Part shown: piece by piece, positions 9,342 through 18,473 of the stretch
Position numbering within the stretch: position 1 is the first letter of the stretch
How the letters are laid out: each line of letters starts with the position of its first letter
NCBI GenBank assembly: GCA_965212545.1
Contig: CBDBVB010000020.1
Span: 129,117 to 193,116, forward strand
Length of the DNA stretch: 64,000 nucleotides
Reading direction: 5' to 3'
Source: JABDIP01 sp965212545
Lineage (GTDB): Bacteria > Pseudomonadota > Alphaproteobacteria > DSM-16000 > Inquilinaceae
The notes under the pieces: model-generated
Database searches by the model: none
What the model saw: only the letters and a program-made list of their open reading frames with translations
Told to the model about the DNA's origin: nothing
Made by a program: the position numbers and the translations under genes

Positions 9342-10498
9342 ACAGTATCCCAAGGGCCATGCGTCAGCCGCTTGCGCTCAGGCTGTCCTCGGCCGGCTTC
9401 CTGACATTCTGGTGCCTGCTGGCCGCCTTCCCGCTGTTCTGGATCGCGGTGATGAGCTTCAAGGTGCCGGTGGATTCGTATGCCGCGAACCCGCTGCAGG
9501 TGATCTTCGGGCCGGAGACCCGGGCCGCCGGCAAGGGCCTCTCGGTCGTCGACATCGTCGTCGGACTTGTGGTGCTTTGGTTTACCGCGCGGCTGGCGGT
9601 GCGGTGGCTGCCGGGTGTCGTCGCGCGCTACTCGCCCTTCGGCCAGATCTGGTTGGGCTGGATCGCTGGGTCGCTGCTGTTCGGGTTCGTCTTCATCGTC
9701 ATCTTCTTCGGCGCCCTGCCGCCGGTCCTCGGCGGGCTGAATGCGATCCTCGGTCCGCTCGGAACGCCGGTCATCGGGCTCACCACAGAGCATTATCAGG
9801 CGGTCTGGCTCGAGAACGAGTTCTACCGGAACTTCATCAACTCGCTGATCGTGACGGCCGGGGTGGTGACGATATCGCTGACCGTCGGCACGCTCGCCGG
9901 GTACGGCCTCGCCCGGACCGGGTCGCAACTCGCCTTCTGGCTATTGATCATCGCGCTGGTGTTCCGCGCCCTGCCGCACTCGGTGCTGGTGGCCGGCTAC
10001 CTGCCGCCCTTCATCAACTCGGCGGAGATCCTGCGGCCGTTCCTCGGCGACGCGGCGCCGACGCTCTACGGCAAGCCGTGGGCGGTGATCGCCGTGCTGG
10101 TCTCGATCAACCAGCCCTTCACGATCTGGATGCTGCGGTCGTTCTTCCAGAATATCCCGATGGATCTGGACGAGGCCGCCCGGGTCGATGGTTGCACCCA
10201 TTTCCAGGCCTTCCGCTGGGTGATCATGCCGGTCATGTGGCCGGGTGTGATCACCACCGGGCTGTTCAGCTTCCTGCTGGCCTATAACGACTTTCTGGTC
10301 ACCTCGCTGCTGCTGGATGCGCAGAACCAGACCATGGTCCCGGCCATCGCCGGCTATTTCAACCGCGAGACGACGACGACGGACCAGGTGGAGGCGGTCG
10401 CCGCGGCGGTGTCGATCACCGCGCCCTTGTTCCTGCTGGTGATGGTGTTCCAGCGCCAGATCGTTTCCGGCCTCACCGCCGGCGCGGTAAAGGGGTAG
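9338..10498 (+). CDS. Sugar ABC transporter permease (MalG type)
   Basis: A 386-residue permease partner. It has an N-terminal helix, a larger than usual N-terminal section containing extra hydrophobic segments (about residues 75-150), and then the conserved core with EAA-loop DLDEAARVDGCTHFQAFRWV. It starts by ATGA overlap with the previous gene and has GGAAGG upstream. Typical MalG-type subunits are about 280 residues, so this protein carries roughly 100 additional residues, again mostly membrane-like. Confidence 0.88.
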   Translation: MNSIPRAMRQPLALRLSSAGFLTFWCLLAAFPLFWIAVMSFKVPVDSYAANPLQVIFGPETRAAGKGLSVVDIVVGLVVLWFTARLAVRWLPGVVARYSPFGQIWLGWIAGSLLFGFVFIVIFFGALPPVLGGLNAILGPLGTPVIGLTTEHYQAVWLENEFYRNFINSLIVTAGVVTISLTVGTLAGYGLARTGSQLAFWLLIIALVFRALPHSVLVAGYLPPFINSAEILRPFLGDAAPTLYGKPWAVIAVLVSINQPFTIWMLRSFFQNIPMDLDEAARVDGCTHFQAFRWVIMPVMWPGVITTGLFSFLLAYNDFLVTSLLLDAQNQTMVPAIAGYFNRETTTTDQVEAVAAAVSITAPLFLLVMVFQRQIVSGLTAGAVKG

Positions 10499-10503
10499 CG
10501 CCG

Positions 10504-11040
10504 ATGAAAGGGTCCCGGCCGGAGCAGGCGGCGCTAACGCGCGACAACGATCTGTCCAAGACGGACGAGACGCGCCGGGTGATCGAGGCCATGGTCGACG
10601 CGCTGAACGACCATGTGATCGACGGAATCGAAGCGTTCTTCGACCGCGACTTTCGCTGGATGGGCAATGCCGGCTGCGGCACCAAGACGGGACACGCGGC
10701 GTTCCAGGACAATTGGCAGCGGCCATTCCAGGCGGCGTTCTCCGACAAGGTCTGCATCGACGAGGCGCGGATATTCCAGGGCGAGTGGGGTGCGTGTTTC
10801 GGCTCGCAGCGCGCCGTGCATTCCGGGGAATTCATGGGCATCGCGCCAACCGGCAAGCAGGTCGAGATCCGCTACATGGATTTCTGGAAAGTCCGCGACG
10901 GCAAGATCGTCGACAACTGGGTGATGGTCGACTTCCCGCATGTCATGCGGCAACTCGGCGTCGACCCGTTTCAGGGCCATGGCTGGGAGGCATATGACGA
11001 GGGGCACAAACGACCGCCGCGCCCCGGGACCTCAGGGTAG
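10504..11040 (+). CDS. Single-domain SnoaL-like protein
   Basis: A 178-residue NTF2-fold protein. It shares the C-terminal motif DNWVMVDFPHVMRQLGVDPF (residues about 139-158) with the tandem SnoaL proteins of this locus, so it is a one-domain relative. Internal tracts such as EFMGIAPTGKQVEIRYMDFW are typical of the SnoaL polyketide-cyclase family. It starts 6 bp after the permease and is followed by the HisD-like dehydrogenase. Substrate unknown; placement argues for a catabolic isomerase, hydratase or binding role. Confidence 0.75.
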   Translation: MKGSRPEQAALTRDNDLSKTDETRRVIEAMVDALNDHVIDGIEAFFDRDFRWMGNAGCGTKTGHAAFQDNWQRPFQAAFSDKVCIDEARIFQGEWGACFGSQRAVHSGEFMGIAPTGKQVEIRYMDFWKVRDGKIVDNWVMVDFPHVMRQLGVDPFQGHGWEAYDEGHKRPPRPGTSG

Positions 11041-11060
11041 GAGCGAGGATTGGACGGCAC

Positions 11061-12386
11061 ATGGCGAGATATCTGAAACACGGCAAGGACGTCGAAGAGG
11101 CGGCGGCGATCGACGCCAAGGTGCGCGAGGTCGTCGAGGCGGCACTGGCCGCCATCGAGGCACGCGGCGACGCCGCGGTGCGCGAGATGTCGGTGAAGTT
11201 CGACGGCTGGGACCGTGAGGATTATCGGCTCTCGGCGGAAGAGATCGAGGCGTGCGTGGCCCAGCTCAGCGCCGATGAACTCGACGACATCCGCTTCGCC
11301 CAGAAGCAGGTGCGCAACTTCGCCGAGATCCAGCTCGCCTCCATGCGGACGGTCGAGCAGGAGACGCTCCCCGGCGTGATCCTGGGGCACAAGCACATCC
11401 CGATGAACTCGGTCGGCTGCTATGTGCCCGGCGGCAAATACCCGCTGCTGGCCTCGGCGCACATGTCGGTGCTGACCGCCAAGGTGGCCGGAGTGAAGCG
11501 CGTGACCACCTGCGCGCCGCCGTTCGAGGGCAGGCCGGCGCCGGCGATCGTCGCCGCGCAACACATGGCCGGCGCCGACGAGATCTACGTGCTGGGCGGC
11601 ATCCAGGCGATCGGCGCGATGGCGATCGGGACCGAGTCGCTCCCGGCCGTGGACATGCTGGTCGGGCCCGGCAACGCCTTCGTCGCGGAGGCCAAGCGGC
11701 AGCTCTTCGGGCGGGTCGGCATCGACCTGTTCGCCGGGCCGACCGAAACGCTGGTGATCGCCGACGAGACGGTGGATGGCGAGATCTGCGCCGTCGACCT
11801 TCTGGGCCAGGCCGAGCACGGGCCGAATTCGCCGGCCGTCCTGCTGACCAATTCCGAGAAGCTGGCCCGCGACACCATGGAACAGGTGGAACGGCTGCTG
11901 GACGAGATGCCGACCGGCGCCATCGCCCGGCAGGCCTGGGAGGGATACGGTCAGGTCATCGTCGCCGACGACTACGACGACATGCTGGCCAAGGCCGACG
12001 AGATCGCCTCGGAGCACGTGCAGGTGATGACCGACCGGGACGACTGGTTCCTCGACAACATGACCAATTACGGGGCGCTGTTCCTCGGACCCCGGACCAA
12101 TGTCTCCTACGGCGACAAGGTGATCGGCACCAACCACACCCTGCCGACGCGCAAGGCGGCGCGGTATACCGGCGGCCTGTGGGTCGGCAAGTTCCTGAAG
12201 ACCTGCACCTATCAGAAGGTGCTGACCGACGAGGCGAGCGCCATGGTCGGCGAGTACTGCTCGCGGCTGTGCATGCTGGAAGGCTTTGCCGGCCATGCCG
12301 AGCAGGCCAATATCCGCGTGCGCCGTTATGGCGGGCGCAACATCGCACCCTATGCCGCCGCCGAGCGGTTGAAGGCGGACGCCTGA
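11061..12386 (+). CDS. Histidinol-dehydrogenase-like NAD-dependent alcohol dehydrogenase
   Basis: A 441-residue member of the HisD fold. It has GPGNAFVAEAKRQLFG, GPTETLVIAD, QAEHG (about residue 253) and NHTLPT, which include the usual zinc-ligand and catalytic regions. It is not in a histidine operon but sits between an importer, an SDR and a LacI regulator. Family knowledge: catabolic HisD paralogues such as sulfopropanediol 3-dehydrogenase (HpsN) oxidise small polyols in two steps to the acid. Inference: this is a catabolic polyol dehydrogenase of that type. A true biosynthetic HisD is less likely on context. Confidence 0.82.
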   Translation: MARYLKHGKDVEEAAAIDAKVREVVEAALAAIEARGDAAVREMSVKFDGWDREDYRLSAEEIEACVAQLSADELDDIRFAQKQVRNFAEIQLASMRTVEQETLPGVILGHKHIPMNSVGCYVPGGKYPLLASAHMSVLTAKVAGVKRVTTCAPPFEGRPAPAIVAAQHMAGADEIYVLGGIQAIGAMAIGTESLPAVDMLVGPGNAFVAEAKRQLFGRVGIDLFAGPTETLVIADETVDGEICAVDLLGQAEHGPNSPAVLLTNSEKLARDTMEQVERLLDEMPTGAIARQAWEGYGQVIVADDYDDMLAKADEIASEHVQVMTDRDDWFLDNMTNYGALFLGPRTNVSYGDKVIGTNHTLPTRKAARYTGGLWVGKFLKTCTYQKVLTDEASAMVGEYCSRLCMLEGFAGHAEQANIRVRRYGGRNIAPYAAAERLKADA

Positions 12387-13150
12387 TGGACCTGCCGCGA
12401 ACGCCATCGTTTCGCCTCGACGGCCGTCGGGCGCTGGTGACCGGCGCAGGGCGGGGCCTTGGCCTTGCCATGGCGACGGCCCTGGCGGAAGCCGGAGCTC
12501 ATGTTGTGCTGGTATCTCGAACCGAGGCCCAGGTCGAGGAGGCCGCCGGGTCCTTGCTGGAGGCCGGGTTCTCTGCCGAGGCGGCCGTCGTCGACGTGTT
12601 GGACCGGCCGGCCTTCGAGGCGCTGGTGGACCGCACCGGCCCATTCCACGTCTTCGTCAACAATGCCGGCACCAACCGCCCGCAGCATCTCTTCGACATT
12701 ACCGAGGCGGATTACGACGCCATCGCCGACCTCAATATCAAAGCGGCGCTGTTCTGCGCGCAGGCGGTGGCGAGAGGTATGGTGGATGCCGCGATACCCG
12801 GCTCGATCATCAATGTGTCGTCGCAGATGGGCCATGTCGGCGGGCCGAAACGCGCCGTCTATTGCGCCACCAAATTCGCCGTCGAGGGCTTTACCAAGAG
12901 CATGGCGTTGGAGCTCGGTGAACACGGCATCCGGGTCAACACGATCTGCCCGACATTCGTGCTGACGGAACTGACGCGCGTCACCTTCGAAGATCCCGAG
13001 ATGCGCGCCATGATCGAGGACAAGATCGCTCTCGGCCGGGTCGGGCGGTTGGAAGACATGATGGGGGCGGCGGTGTTCCTGGCCTCCGACGCTTCCGAAC
13101 TGGTGACCGGTTCGGCCCTCATGCTCGATGGTGGTTGGACGGCCGCCTGA
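12386..13150 (+). CDS. Short-chain dehydrogenase/reductase (SDR)
   Basis: A 254-residue classical SDR with cofactor motif TGAGRGLG (about 16-23), NNAG, catalytic Ser in NVSSQMGHVGG and the YCATK active site (about 155-159). The C-terminal DGGWTA is typical of 3-oxoacyl-reductase or gluconate-dehydrogenase-like SDRs. TGATG overlap couples it to the HisD-like gene upstream. It is probably an NAD(P)-dependent step on a hydroxylated substrate in this pathway. Confidence 0.9.
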   Translation: MDLPRTPSFRLDGRRALVTGAGRGLGLAMATALAEAGAHVVLVSRTEAQVEEAAGSLLEAGFSAEAAVVDVLDRPAFEALVDRTGPFHVFVNNAGTNRPQHLFDITEADYDAIADLNIKAALFCAQAVARGMVDAAIPGSIINVSSQMGHVGGPKRAVYCATKFAVEGFTKSMALELGEHGIRVNTICPTFVLTELTRVTFEDPEMRAMIEDKIALGRVGRLEDMMGAAVFLASDASELVTGSALMLDGGWTAA

Positions 13151-14175
13151 TGGTGCGGGAAATCGTCACATCCCTGGACGTGGCGCGCCGGGCCGGCGTC
13201 AGCCAGTCGGCGGTGAGCCGGGTCTACACGCCGGGCGCTTCGGTCTCGGATCCGATGCGCGACAGGGTCATGTTGGCGGCCCGCGAGCTTGGCTATCGGC
13301 CGAACGTGCTGGCACGGTCCCTGATAACCGGGCGCAGCCGTATCATCGGCCTCGTCGTCAGCTATCTCGACAATCAGTATTACCCGGTAGCGCTTGAGAG
13401 GCTGTCAAACGCGCTGCAGGAACGTGGCTACCATGTGCTGATTTTCATGGCCGGGCAGTCGCCGACCGACATGGAGACCGTGCTGGAGGAGATCCTCGGC
13501 TATCAGGTCGACGGCATCGTCATGGCGTCTGTATCGATGTCGTCCGACCTTACCTATCGCTGCGCCGATGAAGGCATTCCGGTGGTGCTGTTCAACAGGT
13601 CCCAGGATGAGGGGCGGTTCTCCGCCGTGACGTCGGACAACGAGGTCGGCGGTCGGACGCTAGCCGAATTCCTGGTCGCCGGCGGCCATGAGCGCATCGG
13701 GTACATCGCCGGCTGGGAGGGCGCCTCGACCCAGCGCGACCGGGAGGCCGGGTTTCGCGCCGGCCTGGCGGCGGCGGGCCGCGATTTGCAGGCCCGCGAG
13801 GTCGGCAATTACGATTTCGAACAAGCCAAGGCGGCTGCGCGCCGGATGTTCGATGCCTCGGAGCCGCCGGACGCTGTATTCATCGCCAATGATCACATGG
13901 CCATCGCCGCCATGGATATGATGCGCCATCGCCTGGGCGTGAGGATCCCCGACGATGTCTCGGTGGTCGGCTATGACGATGTGCCGATGGCGGCCTGGCC
14001 CAGCTACGATCTCACGACCGTGCGCCAGCCCACCAACCGAATGGTGGAAGCGGTTGTCGAGGCCCTGCTGGCCGGGATCGAGGACGGCGACACGCAGCCG
14101 CGACGGGTGTCCTTTGCGGGCCCGCTGATGGTCCGCGGCTCATCGAGAATTCCCGAAGGATACCAACGCACATGA
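13150..14175 (+). CDS. LacI-family transcriptional regulator
   Basis: A 341-residue regulator. The N-terminal helix-turn-helix TSLDVARRAGVSQSAVSR is followed by the hinge helix NVLARSLITGRS and a periplasmic-binding-protein-like effector domain ending in the dimer interface. The start overlaps the SDR stop by TGATG. It most likely binds the two inverted operators at 5782-5855 and responds to the imported substrate or its product. Placement inside the operon suggests autoregulation through the main promoter. Confidence 0.92.
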   Translation: MVREIVTSLDVARRAGVSQSAVSRVYTPGASVSDPMRDRVMLAARELGYRPNVLARSLITGRSRIIGLVVSYLDNQYYPVALERLSNALQERGYHVLIFMAGQSPTDMETVLEEILGYQVDGIVMASVSMSSDLTYRCADEGIPVVLFNRSQDEGRFSAVTSDNEVGGRTLAEFLVAGGHERIGYIAGWEGASTQRDREAGFRAGLAAAGRDLQAREVGNYDFEQAKAAARRMFDASEPPDAVFIANDHMAIAAMDMMRHRLGVRIPDDVSVVGYDDVPMAAWPSYDLTTVRQPTNRMVEAVVEALLAGIEDGDTQPRRVSFAGPLMVRGSSRIPEGYQRT

Positions 14176-15146
14176 AGGGCTTCGACCCGAAATACAAGGA
14201 TTTGCCGGACTTTATCCTGGGGATCACCAGGGAGATCTGGGAGGACCGGGGCATCAAGACCCTGGAGCATCGCTACACAGAAGATATCCCGGTGCGGTCA
14301 CCCTCTTCCGTCGTAGTCGGAAACAAGGCCGTCATAGCCGCAACCATGGCCACCCTGGCGGAATTCCCCGACCGCGTGCTGCTTGGAGAGGATGTGATCT
14401 GGTCGGGCTCGGCGGAGGAGCCGGAGGGGTTCCTATCCTCCCATCGTCTGCTGTCCACCGCGACCCATCAGCGCGACGGAATCTACGGTATGGCGACCGG
14501 CACCAAGCTGACCTACCGGATCATCGCCGACTGCGCCTGCCGCAACGACCAGGTCTATGACGAATGGCTGATCCGCGACCAGGGCGCCATCGTGCGCCAG
14601 CTCGGGCTGGACCCCAAGCGCTATGCTGCCGACCGGATCGCCGCCGAAGGCGGGCCTGAGAACTGTGCCCGGCCGTTCACCCCGGAGGCCGACATCACGG
14701 GTCCATATACCGGACGCGGCAATGACAATGCGGCCGGTGCTCGCTATTCCGATCTTCTCACACGGATGATGGCCGCCGATATGGCGGCTGTCCCGGATGT
14801 TTACGACCGCGCGGCGCAACTCGACCTGCCGGGCGGAGTGACCGGGCATGGCTGGGAAGCCGCCGACCGGTTCTGGCTGGGGCTGCGGTCGTCATTCCCG
14901 GACGCGGACTTCGAGATCCACCATCAGATCGGCCGCGAAGATCCGGGCCAGCCGCCGCGCGCGGCCGTGCGCTGGAGCCTTCGGGGCAAGCATGACGGAA
15001 CAGGCACGTTCGGCGAGCCGACCGGTGCGCAGGTCTATGTGATGGGCATCAGCCATGCCGAATTCGGCCCCTGGGGCCTGAAGCGCGAATTCGTGCTGAT
15101 CGACGAGACGGCGATCTGGAAGCAGATCATGATGCAGAGCGGCTGA
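14172..15146 (+). CDS. Tandem SnoaL/NTF2-like protein
   Basis: A 324-residue protein with two SnoaL-like halves, about residues 30-160 and 190-320. The first half ends YDEWLIRDQGAIVRQLGLDP, recognisably the NWVxxD...QLGxD motif of the other SnoaL proteins here. It starts by ATGA overlap with the LacI gene. It is the third tandem version in the locus, which suggests that domain pairing matters for function. Reaction unknown. Confidence 0.72.
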   Translation: MKGFDPKYKDLPDFILGITREIWEDRGIKTLEHRYTEDIPVRSPSSVVVGNKAVIAATMATLAEFPDRVLLGEDVIWSGSAEEPEGFLSSHRLLSTATHQRDGIYGMATGTKLTYRIIADCACRNDQVYDEWLIRDQGAIVRQLGLDPKRYAADRIAAEGGPENCARPFTPEADITGPYTGRGNDNAAGARYSDLLTRMMAADMAAVPDVYDRAAQLDLPGGVTGHGWEAADRFWLGLRSSFPDADFEIHHQIGREDPGQPPRAAVRWSLRGKHDGTGTFGEPTGAQVYVMGISHAEFGPWGLKREFVLIDETAIWKQIMMQSG

Positions 15147-15150
15147 GGCG

Positions 15151-16134
15151 ATGATGACACCCAACGACATGGAAGCCCGCATCGTCCGCTATGGCGATCT
15201 GGTCCCTTGCAAGACCGCCTTCATCGATGCGCACACGCCGGGTTCGGATCAGAAGGAGAACTTCACGATCATCGGCGGCGGGGTCTCCGAAAGTCCCGAC
15301 CAGCACGTGCATATCAAGGACACGCCGGGCTTCAATATCGGCGCTGCCGGCCAGCCGCCGAAATGCCGCAACTCGTTGCATTCCCATCGGACGGCGGAAG
15401 TATTCTTCGTGCACAGCGGCCGCTGGCGTTTCTTCTGGGGCTTGCACGGCACGGCCGGCGAGGTGGTGCTGGAAGAAGGCGACATCTTCAATATACCGAC
15501 CGGCATTTTTCGGGGCTTCGAGAATGTCGGTACCGAGTACGGGATCATCATGGCGATCCTCGGCGGCGACGACGCAGGTGGAGGCGTCATCTGGGCGCCG
15601 CACGTGATCGAGGAGGCGCAAGCCCACGGGCTGGTCCTGGCCGAGACCGGCCGGCTCTACGACACGCAGAAGGGCGAGGCGCTGCCCGAGGGCCTCGCGC
15701 CGATGCCGTTGCTGACGTCTGACGAACTCGCCGAATTCCCCGAGGTGCCGGCGACTGAGGTCGTGCCCGCATACATCCGCCGCTACCTGGACATGAAGGC
15801 CATGTCGGCGCGCCACCCGGTGCAGGTGATCGGCGCTTCCAATGGCGCGATGATCTACGACCGGCCGGGCTTCGAGGTCGAATTCCTGCAGGGCGGACAA
15901 GAGGGCGAGGGCGCGGCCTATGCCACCGACCGACACGAGGTGCTGATGGTCCAGCGCGGCCATTGGCGTCTGCAATGGCCGGGCGGCGCGGCAACTCTGG
16001 CGCCGGGCGATACCTGTGCCGTGCCGCCAGGAATGGAGCGATCACTGCGACCGACCATGACCGGTGAGACCGCGCTGTTCCTGGTGCGCAACACCGACGA
16101 TCCGGCCGGCCCTACCGCCGGCCGTCCAAGCTAG
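15151..16134 (+). CDS. Two-domain cupin protein
   Basis: A 327-residue bicupin. The first domain has the metal-binding pattern HSHRTAEVFFVHSG (about residues 76-89) and GDIFNIPTGIFRGF. The second has TDRHEVLMVQRGHWRLQWPG and PGDTCAVPPGMERSL. Family knowledge: bicupins include dioxygenases, oxalate-decarboxylase-like enzymes and sugar-binding proteins. The arrangement resembles gentisate/quercetinase-type folds without identifying the substrate. It is the last gene of the first importer operon, 80 bp before the second importer. Confidence 0.78.
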   Translation: MMTPNDMEARIVRYGDLVPCKTAFIDAHTPGSDQKENFTIIGGGVSESPDQHVHIKDTPGFNIGAAGQPPKCRNSLHSHRTAEVFFVHSGRWRFFWGLHGTAGEVVLEEGDIFNIPTGIFRGFENVGTEYGIIMAILGGDDAGGGVIWAPHVIEEAQAHGLVLAETGRLYDTQKGEALPEGLAPMPLLTSDELAEFPEVPATEVVPAYIRRYLDMKAMSARHPVQVIGASNGAMIYDRPGFEVEFLQGGQEGEGAAYATDRHEVLMVQRGHWRLQWPGGAATLAPGDTCAVPPGMERSLRPTMTGETALFLVRNTDDPAGPTAGRPS

Positions 16135-16213
16135 GAGGGTTTTCAGACACTGAACGCACATGAATGCGCAGTGCGGAACGCTTCCAACGAACCGCAAACT
16201 GAGGGAGGAGAGA

Positions 16214-17554
16214 ATGACGATTTTCACAAGGCGCGCGGCAGCCGCGTTGGGTCTTGCAGCGGTGCTGCTCGCCGCGTCGCCGGCATTGGCCGATGACCTG
16301 CCCTATGGCCTGACCGAGGGCAAGCCCTATGACGGCACCACGCTCAACGTACTGGCCGTGGTGACACCGCAATTCACCGGCATCGCGTTGCGCGACCAGG
16401 AATTCACCGATCTGACCGGCATCGAAGTCAATTGGACGGAAGTGCCCTTCACCGCGCTGCAGGAGAAGGTGGCGTCGGTGGGGATCGCCGCGAACGGCAA
16501 TTTCGACGTGGTGAACTATCTCGATTCCTGGGGTCCGGCCAATGCCGATTGGCTGCTGACGATCGACGACTATCTCTCTCGGGACAGCATCTCGATGGAC
16601 CGGTATCCGCCGGCCTTCGCCCGTTCGGCGATGTTCGAAGGGGAAGTAAAGGGCTTTCCGCTGCGCGCCCATCCGCAGCTCATGTTCTATCGTGCCGACG
16701 TCTTCGATCAGCTTGGGCTGGAACCGCCGGCGACCTGGGACGACGTGGTCACGGCCGGTGATGCGATCCGCGCCTCCGGGCTCGAGATGGATCCGCTGGC
16801 GCTCTATTACGGCGCCGATGGCAACCGCCAGAACCTGTTCATCTGGCTGAACTTCCTGTGGGGCGCCGGCGCCGACGTGTTCACCGAGGACATGCAGCCG
16901 GGCTGGACGACACCCGAGGCGATCCAGGCGACCAAGGACTATGTCGCCTTGCACACCGAGCACGGCGTTACGGCTCCGTCCGCCGTCAGCTGGGTTGAGC
17001 AGGAGGCTCGGATCGCATTCCAGCAGGGCAAGGCGGCGATGATGCCGGTCTGGTGGTGGGCCTATTCGCCGATGACCAATCCGGACAGCTCGACGCTGAG
17101 CAAGGAGCAGGTCGGGTTCGCCGGCATGCCGACCTATGGGGATAGCGAGTTGGCGCGCACCTATGCGATTTCGATGCCGTACTCGATCTCGAGCTATTCG
17201 CAGAATCAGGAGGCCGCCTGGGAGTTCCTGAAATGGCTGTCGAACCCCGATCTGGAAAAGCGCAACGCCACCGAACGGGAGGTCGCGGGGACAACGATCA
17301 TCAACAACGTCGTGACCCACAACGCCAATCTGACCGACCCCGACGTCAATGCCGCGAACGACAATATCGGCTACGCGGCGTACGAGTCCCTCAAGGGCTC
17401 GGACATCATGCCGCAGATCGCGGAATGGCCGCAGATCGGCGACCTGCTGAGCCAGGCGATCGCCGAGGCGGTGGCCGGGGGTGACGTGGAAGAGTTGATG
17501 ACCGACGCCGCGGATCAGGCGTCGCGCGTCCTGCGCCGGGCCGGGTACCGGTAG
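16214..17554 (+). CDS. Extracellular solute-binding protein, sugar ABC importer 2
   Basis: A 446-residue binding protein with signal peptide ending SPALA before DDLPYG. It is a family-1 type, with an EEARIAFQQGKAAM-like segment and WWWAYSP typical of sugar-binding proteins. GAGGGAGGAG precedes the ATG at 16214; an upstream in-frame start at 16160 is ignored because the signal peptide begins at 16214. It feeds the permeases at 17605 and 18474 and the ATPase at 19301. Confidence 0.88.
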   Translation: MTIFTRRAAAALGLAAVLLAASPALADDLPYGLTEGKPYDGTTLNVLAVVTPQFTGIALRDQEFTDLTGIEVNWTEVPFTALQEKVASVGIAANGNFDVVNYLDSWGPANADWLLTIDDYLSRDSISMDRYPPAFARSAMFEGEVKGFPLRAHPQLMFYRADVFDQLGLEPPATWDDVVTAGDAIRASGLEMDPLALYYGADGNRQNLFIWLNFLWGAGADVFTEDMQPGWTTPEAIQATKDYVALHTEHGVTAPSAVSWVEQEARIAFQQGKAAMMPVWWWAYSPMTNPDSSTLSKEQVGFAGMPTYGDSELARTYAISMPYSISSYSQNQEAAWEFLKWLSNPDLEKRNATEREVAGTTIINNVVTHNANLTDPDVNAANDNIGYAAYESLKGSDIMPQIAEWPQIGDLLSQAIAEAVAGGDVEELMTDAADQASRVLRRAGYR

Positions 17555-17562
17555 AAGCCGTT

Positions 17563-17588
17563 GGCGCCGTCCCCCCGGGGGCGGCGCC
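17563..17588 (+). terminator. GC-rich hairpin between binding protein and permease
   Basis: GGCGCCG and CGGCGCC flank a CCCCC/GGGGG inner stem with one bulged base. As with the hairpin at 8253, it directly follows a binding-protein gene and has no T-run, so it may tune the expression ratio. Confidence 0.55.
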
Positions 17589-17604
17589 ATTTGCGAGTCC
17601 AGCG

Positions 17605-18465
17605 ATGCGTGACGCGCACATCAAATACATGCTGGTGGCGCCGGCGGTCCTTGCGGTGCTGGCGACCGCCGTGCTGCCAATGGCGAAAGGGCTGACCAAC
17701 GCGCTGTATTTCATCAGCACCAAGCCGAACCGGCGCAATGGCGAATTCGTCGGGCTGGAGAACTTCGAATACATATTCACCGATCCGGGGTTCCACGAGG
17801 CGGTCGCGGTCACCTTGGTCTTCACCGGACTTTCGGTCATCCTGACGGTTGGGGTGGCCCTCGGCATGGCCTTGCTGCTGGCGCCGGGCGGCCCGCTCAG
17901 GATCGCCATCCGATCGACCCTGATCCTGCCCTTCGCCATGAGCGCGGCCCTGGTCGGCTATACGTGGCGTTTCATGTTCAACAATGATTTCGGCCTGTTC
18001 GCCGAGGCGTTGGACTGGGTCCCCGGCCTGACCGACGCAAACTGGCTGAACGACCGGGTACTCACCATGGCAGTGCTGATCGCCTCGGACGTGTGGAACT
18101 GGGCGCCGTTCCTGTGCCTGGTTCTGATCGGTGGGCTGGCGGCGGTGCCGCAGGAATCCCAGGAGGCAGCCCGGGTCGATGGCGCCAATGGCTGGCAGGT
18201 GTTTCGCGACGTCACGCTGCCGTCGATCCTGCCGGTGCTGATGATCTGCGCCGTGCTGAAGACCATCTTCGCGTTGAAGATGTTCGACCAGATCTACACC
18301 CTGACCCAGGGTGCGCCGGGCACGCAGACGCTCGGCTACTACATCTATTACACCGCACAGAAATACAGCGACGGGTCCAGCGCCGCCGCCATGTCGGTGG
18401 TCTTGATAATTCCGATGGCGGTCATGGCCTGGCTCTATATGCGCCTCGTCTTCCGCCGGGCGTGA
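17605..18465 (+). CDS. Sugar ABC transporter permease
   Basis: A 286-residue inner-membrane permease of MalF/UgpA type with about six helices. The EAA-loop is ESQEAARVDGANGWQVFRDV. The N-terminal helix VAPAVLAVLATAVLPM starts almost at once, typical of short UgpA-like subunits. It lies directly after the GC hairpin and is followed 8 bp later by its partner permease. Confidence 0.88.
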   Translation: MRDAHIKYMLVAPAVLAVLATAVLPMAKGLTNALYFISTKPNRRNGEFVGLENFEYIFTDPGFHEAVAVTLVFTGLSVILTVGVALGMALLLAPGGPLRIAIRSTLILPFAMSAALVGYTWRFMFNNDFGLFAEALDWVPGLTDANWLNDRVLTMAVLIASDVWNWAPFLCLVLIGGLAAVPQESQEAARVDGANGWQVFRDVTLPSILPVLMICAVLKTIFALKMFDQIYTLTQGAPGTQTLGYYIYYTAQKYSDGSSAAAMSVVLIIPMAVMAWLYMRLVFRRA

Positions 18466-18473
18466 GGGCGGCC

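Noticed and set aside
10971..12644. Minus-strand open frame of 557 codons opposite the HisD-like and SDR genes
   Set aside because: No domain, no ribosome site and strongly biased composition. The plus strand has well-supported enzymes with catalytic motifs.
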